Shown here: positions 1-4,795 of the stretch, in pieces | Layout of the letters: the number at the start of each line of letters is the position of its first letter | How positions within the stretch are numbered: the stretch's first letter is position 1 | From: Candidatus Altarchaeota archaeon | GTDB lineage: Archaea; Altiarchaeota; Altiarchaeia; JAFGQM01 | Assembly (NCBI GenBank): GCA_016935655.1 | Contig: JAFGQM010000116.1 | Span: 1 to 6,139, forward strand | Reading direction: 5' to 3' | Length of the DNA stretch: 6,139 bases | The notes under the pieces: model-generated | Seen by the model: only the letters and a program-made list of their open reading frames with translations | Database searches by the model: none | What the model was told of the DNA's origin: nothing | Program-made: the position numbers and the translations under genes

Positions 1-345
1 CTGGCCTATCATGACCGGCTCGGTGCTGCTTGTCCGGAAACCCCCGGCTGCGCGCGCCATCTTGGCCGCATTTGAGGCGGCAGCTATCACAGACGGCTCC
101 TCGGTAGCCATCGGCACTATGTAGTCCTTCCCATTGATTAAAAAATTCAGCCCGACGCCAAAAGGCGTCCCGACAGTGCCTATGACGTTCTCGACCATCC
201 GGTCCACCTGGCCCATGCCAAGAGCGCCCGTATTGGCCAGCATCCCGGCCTCTTCCTCCGTCAGGTCGGCTAGCTCCCTGATCAATTTTAATCTCGCCTC
301 TGGACTTAACTTATAGAATCCGGATATATTCGAGGTCTTTTCCAT
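1..345 (-). CDS. Class II (bacterial-type) hydroxymethylglutaryl-CoA reductase, N-terminal part
   Basis: The frame is open from the ATG at 345-343 to the window edge: 115 codons with no stop, so the gene is partial at its 3' end. The enzyme family interconverts HMG-CoA and mevalonate; in archaea this step supplies isoprenoids for membrane lipids. The N-terminus has the class II layout: an SGFYKLSPEARLKL opening (residues 8-21), NTGALGM (38-44), the HMG-CoA-binding ENVIG motif (52-56), NFLINGKDY (67-75), then EEPSVIAAASNAAKMAR (82-98) and GGF..SST (101-108). Glu83 lines up without gaps with catalytic Glu83 of the Pseudomonas mevalonii enzyme, as I recall that sequence. The catalytic Lys, Asp and His lie beyond the edge. 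The start follows an AGGTGA Shine-Dalgarno with a 4-base spacer and lies 8 bases after the pcc1 stop, so it looks like part of the same transcription unit. Known archaeal carriers of class II enzymes include Archaeoglobales and Thermoplasmatales, where bacterial origin has been proposed. Family assignment is firm; cofactor preference and direction cannot be told from this fragment. Confidence 0.93.
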   Translation of the reverse strand, partial: MEKTSNISGFYKLSPEARLKLIRELADLTEEEAGMLANTGALGMGQVDRMVENVIGTVGTPFGVGLNFLINGKDYIVPMATEEPSVIAAASNAAKMARAAGGFRTSSTEPVMIGQ

Positions 346-349
346 CTTT

Positions 350-355
350 TCACCT
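350..355 (-). promoter_or_regulatory. Shine-Dalgarno site of the HMG-CoA reductase gene
   Basis: AGGTGA on the minus strand lies 4 bases before the ATG at 345-343. It overlaps the TAG stop codon of pcc1 (356-354), so a ribosome finishing pcc1 is already on the next initiation site. This supports the chosen start and co-transcription. Confidence 0.7.
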
Positions 356-593
356 ATAGCATAGCATCGTTTGCGATCTTTACCTGCCTCAGATAAGAAT
401 TTACGGCCGCCCTGAGTGCGCCCAGGTCAGAAGCCTGCACTTCTATTGCAAGCTGAGTGTCACCATCCCCACATAGCGAAGCAGTAACCTGGCTTCTTGA
501 ACCGGGGGGATGGTCTACGCTTATGCTCCTACGTATTATCTCGGCCTCTCGTTCGTCTGAGAAGCCTAATTTAACAAGAGCGTAGAAGGCCAT
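354..593 (-). CDS. pcc1: KEOPS complex subunit Pcc1
   Basis: This 79-residue protein matches the small Pcc1 family in length and pattern. It has an N-terminal beta strand leading into SDEREAEIIRRS (residues 12-23), a second strand region rich in hydrophobics, LAIEVQASDLGALRAAVNSY (48-67), and the family-typical ending SYLRQVKIA (66-74). Pcc1 is the dimerising subunit of KEOPS and binds Kae1, the enzyme that transfers threonylcarbamoyl to A37 of ANN-decoding tRNAs (t6A). The other KEOPS genes are not in this window. The ATG lies 5 bases after the rpoP stop with no clear Shine-Dalgarno, so translation probably depends on coupling. Its position right after rpoP agrees with the usual archaeal superoperon order. 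The assignment rests on sequence pattern plus context; the sequence alone would give moderate certainty because the family is short and divergent. Confidence 0.88.
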   Translation of the reverse strand: MAFYALVKLGFSDEREAEIIRRSISVDHPPGSRSQVTASLCGDGDTQLAIEVQASDLGALRAAVNSYLRQVKIANDAML

Positions 594-598
594 CTAGA

Positions 599-730
599 CT
601 ATTCGGCTTTTAGTCTTCTAACTTCGCTTGACCTAGTCTTTATCAGGATCCTGCCGCTGCAGTAAGGGCAGACGGTCTTGTCAATCTTCTCTACGATTTT
701 CCCGCATTTAAGACATGTATATTGGCCCAT
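599..730 (-). CDS. rpoP: DNA-directed RNA polymerase subunit P (Rpo12/RpoP, Rpb12-like)
   Basis: A 43-residue zinc-ribbon protein, the usual size for archaeal RpoP. It has two CxxC knuckles (Cys6/Cys9 and Cys21/Cys24) that would hold one zinc ion, then RILIKTRS (27-34) and the basic tail EVRRLKAE (36-43), as in the Rpb12 family. The subunit sits on the polymerase surface and helps assembly of the Rpo3/Rpo10/Rpo11 platform. The frame stays open upstream to give a 63-residue version, but those 20 extra residues would come from inside the eL43 gene. The start MGQYTCLKC at 730-728 fits the family and begins one base after the eL43 stop (arrangement TAA-A-ATG). A second in-frame ATG four codons upstream is possible and sits behind a GGGG run. 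No good Shine-Dalgarno precedes the chosen ATG, so coupling to eL43 translation is likely. Confidence 0.92.
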   Translation of the reverse strand: MGQYTCLKCGKIVEKIDKTVCPYCSGRILIKTRSSEVRRLKAE

Positions 731-731
731 T

Positions 732-938
732 TTAAGGTACATATGCCCCACTAGTAAACTTTGTGTTGCATTTCTTGCATTTGTAAACACCGCTGCTCAC
801 CCTCTTGACCGCACTCTCGCCGCAAGACGGGCACTCATGATCCTTCCTTTGGTTCGCCTCTATCTCGGCGTACCTGGCCCTGATCTTCCGTCCATAACGG
901 GGACCAAACTTCCCTGCGTAGTTCTTCTGTTCAGCCAT
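732..938 (-). CDS. rpl37ae: 50S ribosomal protein eL43 (L37Ae), short form
   Basis: A 68-residue zinc-ribbon ribosomal protein. The N-terminus carries the family stretch AGKFGPRYGRKIRARY (residues 8-23), an acidic/basic helix (24-34), then CPSC (Cys36/Cys39) and CKKC (Cys54/Cys57) framing RVSSGVYKC, and ends in the conserved GAYVP. eL43 binds 23S rRNA in the large subunit. Archaeal relatives usually have roughly 80-90 residues and continue after GAY.P with a further basic helix; here the TAA follows GAYVP directly, and rpoP starts one base later. I see no nearby frame holding the missing tail. The start ATG lies one base after the rrp42 stop (TAA-A-ATG again) and lacks a Shine-Dalgarno, implying coupling. 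Identity is secure; whether the missing tail is natural or a sequencing artefact cannot be proved here, though the downstream gene leaves no room for it. Confidence 0.94.
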   Translation of the reverse strand: MAEQKNYAGKFGPRYGRKIRARYAEIEANQRKDHECPSCGESAVKRVSSGVYKCKKCNTKFTSGAYVP

Positions 939-939
939 T

Positions 940-1716
940 TTACTTGAGTAGTTTTTTTATCTCGTTGTATTTAAGCATCGACTTGTCCAGAAGGCCAGAG
1001 ACCTCAGACGGACTCATCGCACCGACACCGCCCTTTTGCATTGCATGCACCTGCTTGCCTGTCGTGGTAATGGTCAGCCTCGAGTCCATGGCGAATTCCT
1101 CGTCCAAGATCGGATCCAGGACTATGCCACTATTGATCTTTGCAAAAGTGCATGATACTGGCAGCTTGGTTATGGGCAGGTCTTTGTCCTTTTCCCTGAC
1201 CACCTTCTCATCCTCGTACTTGGGGATCCATGCCTGGTTCAGTGCGCTTACAGCTGCAAGAGACGATGCATCGATTAGGTTGCCGTCATGGTTGAGTATA
1301 TGCAGGTCTATGAAGACCATCCAGACCTTTTCCCCGGGCGCGAGTACCAGCTTCTTCAGGTCTATCATCTTGGATTCCCTTAGGCCCCTATCGACCACTC
1401 TGGCCAACTCGATGGCGTCCTCACCCGGCCTTCCAGTCTCAAAGTCTGGGGCAGCCACTGGTACCAGCTCTGCTCCGGTCATAAGGACTCCCTCGTCGGG
1501 GGTATCCGGGAACGGCTCGCCCACTTCCACCTTTATACCACAAAGCACTTCTGTATTGCCCAGTTTTACCAGGGAACTGCCTTCGGCCTTGTCACCTATC
1601 AGGCCGTTCTCGATTGTTATCTCCCTGAAATCGTCAAAGCTTCGGCCGTCGATTCTTCTCCCGTTCTCAACAAGCCTCCCTATGAAATGCCTCTTTAGTT
1701 CTCTGTCAATGTTCAT
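940..1716 (-). CDS. rrp42: Exosome complex component Rrp42
   Basis: A 258-residue RNase PH-fold protein, the non-catalytic partner of Rrp41 in the archaeal hexameric exosome ring. Family marks are NGRRIDGRSFDDFREI near residues 18-33, GSSLVKLGNTEVLCGIKVEV (46-65), the PDTPDEGVL segment, an arginine-bearing ARVVDRGLRES segment, LAPGEKVWMVFIDLHILNHDGN, DASSLAAVSAL and the late LDPILDEEFAMDS. It lacks the Asp pair that Rrp41 uses for catalysis but contributes basic residues to the RNA path. The frame could start at a GTG (1722-1720) that overlaps the rrp41 stop, but a perfect GGAGGT lies only 2 bases from that GTG and 8 bases from the ATG at 1716-1714, so I chose the ATG. It directly follows rrp41 and precedes eL43 by one base. 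Length and order match the archaeal norm. Confidence 0.96.
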   Translation of the reverse strand: MNIDRELKRHFIGRLVENGRRIDGRSFDDFREITIENGLIGDKAEGSSLVKLGNTEVLCGIKVEVGEPFPDTPDEGVLMTGAELVPVAAPDFETGRPGEDAIELARVVDRGLRESKMIDLKKLVLAPGEKVWMVFIDLHILNHDGNLIDASSLAAVSALNQAWIPKYEDEKVVREKDKDLPITKLPVSCTFAKINSGIVLDPILDEEFAMDSRLTITTTGKQVHAMQKGGVGAMSPSEVSGLLDKSMLKYNEIKKLLK

Positions 1717-1718
1717 TT

Positions 1719-2453
1719 TCACTTACCTCCTTTTACATCCTTTTGGTACCTCTCCTTCAATGCGTTCTTCTGCATCTCGTATATCTCCTTGCATCCGTTG
1801 AGGCCCAGCTCAATCGCCTTGTTGAAGTCGTCCTTGGAAAAGTCGCCGTCCAGCTGCAACAGGACTATCTCATCCCTTGAGGGTATGTACCCAAGAGGCA
1901 GATCGCCCTGGCCAAAATTGTCCTCTTGTTGCATCAAATCCAATACGATGTGGTCATCCACCTTGCCCGCAGCACATGAAGCCACCAGATCCCTCATGGG
2001 GACCCCCGCATCGGCCAAGGCGACGGAAGCTGCAGTCAGGGATGCACATCTTGTCCCGGCATCAGCCTGCAAAACCTCCATGAAGACATCTATGGCGCTG
2101 GTCGGGAAGTAGTTCAGGAAGACCACCCTCTCAAGCGCCTCGCGGATCACCTTGCTTATCTCGATACTCCTCCTGTCAGGTCCCGGCCTCTTCCTGTCTG
2201 AAACAGAGAAGGGAGCCATGTTATACCTGCATCTCAGGGTAGCTTGTGTGTTGTCCTGGAGATGCTTGGGGTGTAGTTCCCTCGGCCCGTAGACCGCAGC
2301 GATTATCTTGTTTTTGCCCCATTCAACATAACAAGACCCGTCAGCACGGTTCAAAACACCTGCCTGGATCTTAATGGGTCTCAGTTCATCTATCTTCCTA
2401 CCGTCCAATCTTTTTCCTTTCACTATCAACGGTTCATCACTTTTACCGCCCAT
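1719..2453 (-). CDS. rrp41: Exosome complex exonuclease Rrp41 (catalytic RNase PH subunit)
   Basis: This 244-residue protein is the phosphorolytic subunit of the archaeal exosome: it degrades RNA 3' to 5' with phosphate, and can also add 3' tails, inside a ring of three Rrp41-Rrp42 dimers. Nearly every family hallmark is visible: KRLDGRK (residues 14-20), [19 protein letters not shown] (42-60), RYNMAPFS (76-83), [16 protein letters not shown] (88-103), [10 protein letters not shown] (126-135), [11 protein letters not shown] (148-158) and [10 protein letters not shown]. Asp178 and Asp184 in EDNFGQGD have the spacing of the Sulfolobus catalytic pair (Asp182/Asp188); Arg95 and Arg135 fit the RNA/phosphate-binding arginines with the same offset of four. 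The start at 2453 follows GGTGA with a 5-base spacer and overlaps the rrp4 end by 11 bases; an ATG four codons upstream (2465) has only a weak site. It should be active. Confidence 0.97.
   Translation of the reverse strand: MGGKSDEPLIVKGKRLDGRKIDELRPIKIQAGVLNRADGSCYVEWGKNKIIAAVYGPRELHPKHLQDNTQATLRCRYNMAPFSVSDRKRPGPDRRSIEISKVIREALERVVFLNYFPTSAIDVFMEVLQADAGTRCASLTAASVALADAGVPMRDLVASCAAGKVDDHIVLDLMQQEDNFGQGDLPLGYIPSRDEIVLLQLDGDFSKDDFNKAIELGLNGCKEIYEMQKNALKERYQKDVKGGK
1725..1730 (-). promoter_or_regulatory. Strong Shine-Dalgarno of rrp42 that decides its start
   Basis: GGAGGT on the minus strand lies inside the last codons of rrp41 (Gly-Gly). The spacer is 8 bases to the ATG at 1716 but only 2 bases to the in-frame GTG at 1722, favouring the ATG. 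It is the strongest such site in the window, which fits a need to make Rrp42 in equal amounts with Rrp41. Confidence 0.75.
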
Positions 2454-3249
2454 CGTTTTCACCATTTATTTTTTTACCTAATTCTTGGTCTAAGAAATGC
2501 GATATCCTATCAGTGAGCCCTTTTGTATGGGACTCGTTCTCTATCTTTAGGATAGCGTTGATCGCGACTTGCATTTTTTCCTCGGGTCCGTCCAGCCAGA
2601 CCAGGCCATTCTGGCCCACGACTATCCTGCAGCCAGTCTTTGTCCTGAGGAGCTCCAGCATGGACTTCTTGTTCCCTATCACTCTTGGCACCTTCTTGGC
2701 GCTTATGACCGCAATCCTCCCCCCGACGAGCTTCCTGGGTCCTTCGGCACAGCTGTGCTTTATCTCGTCCACGGACTTTATCATGACCGACAGGAGGTCT
2801 CCCTCCTTGTATATCTTTCTTAGATCCTGGCTGTTCCTGTCATCCCTTCTGTTGTCTCTTCTGCCGTCTCTCCTGCCGCCCCTTCTATCATCCCTTCGGT
2901 CGTCTCTCCTGTTGTCCCTCCTGCCATCCCTTCGGTCGTCTCTCCTTGAATCCCTGTCGTCATGGCTCAGGCTTATCCTGTACGGGCCGTCTATATCCAA
3001 TATCCAGCCGTTGTAGAGTGTGTTGACCACGACTCCGACCACCATATCCCCCTCCTTTGGTATGTACTTGCCGGAGAGCGGGATCACTGAGACGTTCCTT
3101 TCCTTTTCGCTCTTGAGCCCAAAAACATTTGATTTTACCTTCGATCCTTCCAAGAAGGTGTAATCGCCGTGTTCCTTGCCGCCATCGACTAGCACTTCAC
3201 CCGGAATCACTATCTCGCCCCTTAACTCAAGATTGTCGTCTTTATTCAT
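2443..3249 (-). CDS. rrp4: Exosome RNA-binding subunit Rrp4 with Arg/Asp-repeat insertion
   Basis: Rrp4 forms the trimeric cap on the exosome ring and feeds RNA into it. The 268 residues show the N-terminal domain (about 1-60, with [13 protein letters not shown]), an S1 domain starting at [14 protein letters not shown] (62-75) and [15 protein letters not shown] (80-94), and a KH domain with [11 protein letters not shown] (187-197), [19 protein letters not shown] (204-222) and the family ending [15 protein letters not shown] (235-249). What is odd lies in the S1 domain: the loop after ISLSH, usually a plain segment of about 20 residues, is replaced by XRRD tetrads (residues 101-136, X = S, D, G or N) before the S1 fold resumes at [11 protein letters not shown] (143-153). 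Related archaeal Rrp4 proteins are typically about 230-250 residues; this one is longer mostly because of the insertion. The gene overlaps the SBDS end by 8 bases (start ATG at 3249) and rrp41 by 11. Confidence 0.96.
   Translation of the reverse strand: MNKDDNLELRGEIVIPGEVLVDGGKEHGDYTFLEGSKVKSNVFGLKSEKERNVSVIPLSGKYIPKEGDMVVGVVVNTLYNGWILDIDGPYRISLSHDDRDSRRDDRRDGRRDNRRDDRRDDRRGGRRDGRRDNRRDDRNSQDLRKIYKEGDLLSVMIKSVDEIKHSCAEGPRKLVGGRIAVISAKKVPRVIGNKKSMLELLRTKTGCRIVVGQNGLVWLDGPEEKMQVAINAILKIENESHTKGLTDRISHFLDQELGKKINGENDGR
2459..2463 (-). promoter_or_regulatory. Shine-Dalgarno of rrp41 that decides its start
   Basis: GGTGA on the minus strand lies 5 bases before the ATG at 2453-2451, within the last codons of rrp4. 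It supports this ATG over the one at 2465-2463, whose upstream region is mainly an A run. Confidence 0.6.
2839..2946 (-). repeat. Coding tandem repeat: nine 12-bp units in three 36-bp blocks inside rrp4
   Basis: Nine consecutive 12-base units encode [32 protein letters not shown] and RRDD (Rrp4 residues 102-137). At DNA level they group into three 36-base blocks. The first two blocks begin with the same unit, AGGAGAGACGAC, followed by a near-identical CGAAGGGATG unit, and the match between the two blocks runs for 22 bases without change. The third block begins with AGGAGAGACGGC and has diverged further. Mixed use of AGG, AGA and CGA for Arg shows the copies have drifted, so most are not recent. 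The pattern fits growth by slippage or unequal exchange while keeping the reading frame. Confidence 0.9.
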
Positions 3250-3943
3250 TCTTCAACACCCTTGTCTCCACGTTCCCGTGGGTGAACTCGTTGAGTTCGC
3301 CATAAAGCTGGTCCTGCAAACCTGCAGGGATCTCTATGACGGCTACCAGAGAGCCGTCCTTCTGCCACTCCTCCTTCAGGACGGTATAATGGTGTATGTG
3401 GATATACGCCTTTGGGGAGTACTCCGCCGGTATCCTGATTGCGATCTTCAACTGTTCGAACTTGAGCGGTAGCACAGGCCTCAATAACTTAATTGCGTCC
3501 TGTACTTCGGCCTTGAAGTCCCTCCGAAGATCGACATTGAAGTGAGCATCCTTTAGCGCGTTTTTTATCCGGTCCGGAGGGTGAGGCTTGTTTGTCCTCG
3601 GGTCCACAGCATCCCTGGCGATCGCCTGCACGATCTTCTGTTCCCTCTTCTCCAGAAGCTCCCTGCGCTGGTCTGTAGTGAGCTGTATCTCCCCCTCCAG
3701 TAGAATCTTGACAGCTACCTCGGTGACATTGTTCGTCCCAAAGACCTTTTTTACGGTTTCTTCAGAGGCCTTATCACCCTTGCGCGCATCCTTGAGTATA
3801 AGGTCCACCTCCAGGAATTCCCCTATCCTTTCCTTTGGGATCTCCCCTTCCCTTATACCATGAGCTCCCTTTGGGTCTATCAGTATCTCAAAATGATCGC
3901 CGGCCTTTTCATAGCGGGCAATCACGCTGTTCTCTAGAGTCAT
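3242..3943 (-). CDS. sbds: Ribosome maturation protein SBDS (Sdo1 homologue)
   Basis: A 233-residue protein of the Shwachman-Bodian-Diamond family, at the usual archaeal length. Three domains can be read: the N-terminal FYSH domain (about 1-86, with YEKAGDHFEILIDP at 11-24, KGDKASEE at 55-62 and VFGT at 67-70); a central helical domain (about 87-160, with the diagnostic LTTDQRRELLEKR at 88-100 and DPRTNKPHPPDRI at 114-126); and a C-terminal ferredoxin-like domain (about 161-233, with LKIAIRIPAEY at 165-175 and GSLVAVIEIPAGLQ at 197-210). In eukaryotes SBDS works with a GTPase (EFL1) to release the anti-association factor eIF6 from new 60S subunits. The archaeal role is thought to be related, and physical links with the exosome have been reported. 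The start ATG lies 9 bases after the psmA stop with no Shine-Dalgarno visible; the end overlaps rrp4 by 8 bases, so coupling on both sides is likely. Confidence 0.97.
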   Translation of the reverse strand: MTLENSVIARYEKAGDHFEILIDPKGAHGIREGEIPKERIGEFLEVDLILKDARKGDKASEETVKKVFGTNNVTEVAVKILLEGEIQLTTDQRRELLEKREQKIVQAIARDAVDPRTNKPHPPDRIKNALKDAHFNVDLRRDFKAEVQDAIKLLRPVLPLKFEQLKIAIRIPAEYSPKAYIHIHHYTVLKEEWQKDGSLVAVIEIPAGLQDQLYGELNEFTHGNVETRVLKNE

Positions 3944-3952
3944 GACGGTGAT

Positions 3953-4708
3953 TTATTTCTTTTTTGTCTTCTTCGGTTCGCATAATGGGGGCTGCTTCTT
4001 GCATATGTCCTCTATCTCCCTGGTGGACAGCTGCTTGAACTTCCTACTTGCCTCCTCCACTATCGCGACGTTTACGTTCTTTGTGTCGAATTTCCCGGAG
4101 TTCGAGACCAGCTTCAAGGCCTCTATGGCCATCGCTATGGCCTCCTCCTTGGGCATGTTGTCCTTGTAGTTCTTCTCAAAGAACTTCTCGACTTCCTTTT
4201 TCCCGCTGCCTATGGCGGTAGCGTAATATTGGGAGTAGGCACCGCTCGGGTCCGTTTCGAACAACTCCTTGCCCGAGTCGTTGACGCCCGCTATCAAGAG
4301 CGCGCAGCCATAAGGCCTGATGCCCCCGTATTGAGTGTACATCTGCGATGTGTTGGAAATCTTTCGCGTGAGCTCGCTCACTGAGATCTCCTCGTCATAG
4401 ACTATCCGGTTCCTCTGCGCCTCAAGGCGGGCCTCCTCGACCATCCTCCTTGCGTCCGCGATGAGGCCGGATGACGCCGCGCCTATGTGCTCGTCTATTT
4501 GGTATATCTTCTCAATCGATTCGGGTACCAAAAGCGAGTACTCGATGCTCTTGTCAACTGCAAGCAAAACGCCTTTGTTATAGACCATGCCCACGGCTGT
4601 AGTGCCTCTCTTCACAGCCTCCCTGGCATACTCTACCTGGAAAATCCTGCCGTCCGGGCTAAATACCGTAATAGCCCTGTCATATGCTAACTGCCCACCG
4701 GGATACAT
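3953..4708 (-). CDS. psmA: 20S proteasome alpha subunit
   Basis: A 251-residue alpha-type subunit that forms the outer heptameric rings of the 20S proteasome, gating entry and docking the unfoldase. The alpha signature is complete: YDRAITVFSPDGRIFQVEYA (residues 9-28) followed by REAVKRGTTAVG. ESIEKIYQID holds Lys67, which aligns with pocket Lys66 of the Thermoplasma subunit that receives HbYX tails of PAN-type ATPases. Further marks are SSGLIADAR, MYTQYGGIRPYG (123-134) and ATAIGSGK. There is no N-terminal Thr nucleophile, as expected for alpha. The C-terminus is longer than the 233-residue Thermoplasma protein and ends in a lysine-rich tail with two Cys (236 and 243). A GTG two codons upstream (4714) is in frame, but GAGGTG lies directly against it, whereas the ATG at 4708 has a 5-base spacer. 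First gene of the superoperon here; the SBDS ATG is 9 bases after its stop. Confidence 0.97.
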   Translation of the reverse strand: MYPGGQLAYDRAITVFSPDGRIFQVEYAREAVKRGTTAVGMVYNKGVLLAVDKSIEYSLLVPESIEKIYQIDEHIGAASSGLIADARRMVEEARLEAQRNRIVYDEEISVSELTRKISNTSQMYTQYGGIRPYGCALLIAGVNDSGKELFETDPSGAYSQYYATAIGSGKKEVEKFFEKNYKDNMPKEEAIAMAIEALKLVSNSGKFDTKNVNVAIVEEASRKFKQLSTREIEDICKKQPPLCEPKKTKKK

Positions 4709-4713
4709 ATTCA

Positions 4714-4719
4714 CACCTC
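4714..4719 (-). promoter_or_regulatory. Shine-Dalgarno of psmA that decides its start
   Basis: GAGGTG on the minus strand lies 5 bases before the ATG at 4708-4706. Its last bases are part of the competing GTG codon at 4714-4712, which rules out that GTG as an efficient start. Confidence 0.7.
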
Positions 4720-4795
4720 TTTGAAAGCTATAATCGTGAGAAATAGCGTATAGTTTGAAGTTTTAGTTTAAAAAAGAAAAATTGAAGTGGCGAAG
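4720..4795 (-). promoter_or_regulatory. Probable promoter region of the psmA-led superoperon
   Basis: This is the only intergenic gap of real length in the window and lies just upstream of psmA. Read on the minus strand, it is AT-rich, with two TATA-like candidates: TTTTTTAAAC around 4766-4775 and AAACTATACG around 4748-4757. Taking the usual 22-27 bases from an archaeal TATA box to the start of transcription, these predict a 5' end near 4744 or 4725, leaving a leader of about 35 or 15 bases. Neither box is a perfect match, so the region is supported more by context than by motif. Confidence 0.4.
4770..4781 (-). terminator. T-rich tract, possible terminator of the cysteine-rich protein gene
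   Basis: On the minus strand, 15 to 26 bases after the TGA stop at 4798-4796, there is a T5-C-T6 run. Archaeal RNA polymerase terminates at such oligo-T stretches without needing a hairpin, and I see no convincing stem before it. The tract touches the first TATA-like element of the psmA promoter, so the two signals would be packed together. Confidence 0.45.

Noticed and set aside
134..316. Small plus-strand frame of 60 codons at the left edge
   Set aside because: It is antisense to the HMG-CoA reductase start, which shows clear family motifs over the same bases.
599..790. 63-residue version of RpoP with a longer N-terminus
   Set aside because: The extra 20 residues overlap the coding end of eL43, have no match to the family, and the 43-residue form starting at 730 has the normal RpoP length and N-terminal sequence.
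1720..1722. GTG start for rrp42 overlapping the rrp41 stop (GTGA)
   Set aside because: The strong GGAGGT is only 2 bases from this GTG but 8 from the ATG at 1716, so the ATG is favoured. The GTG would add only two residues.
944..1801. Long open frame (285 codons) on the plus strand opposite rrp42
   Set aside because: It lies almost wholly antisense to rrp42, whose family match is certain. The product is Ser/Leu/Pro-rich with no recognisable domain, as expected from reading the complement of a gene with this codon use.
2842..2949. Regularly spaced repeats considered as a CRISPR array
   Set aside because: The period is 12 bases with no spacers, the units stay in frame within rrp4, and the repeat translates to XRRD tetrads.
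2513..3016. Plus-strand frame with a leucine-rich stretch (SLLPSLL-type) that looks like membrane segments
   Set aside because: The leucine/serine repeat is simply the complement of the Arg/Asp tandem repeat in rrp4, which is firmly identified on the minus strand.
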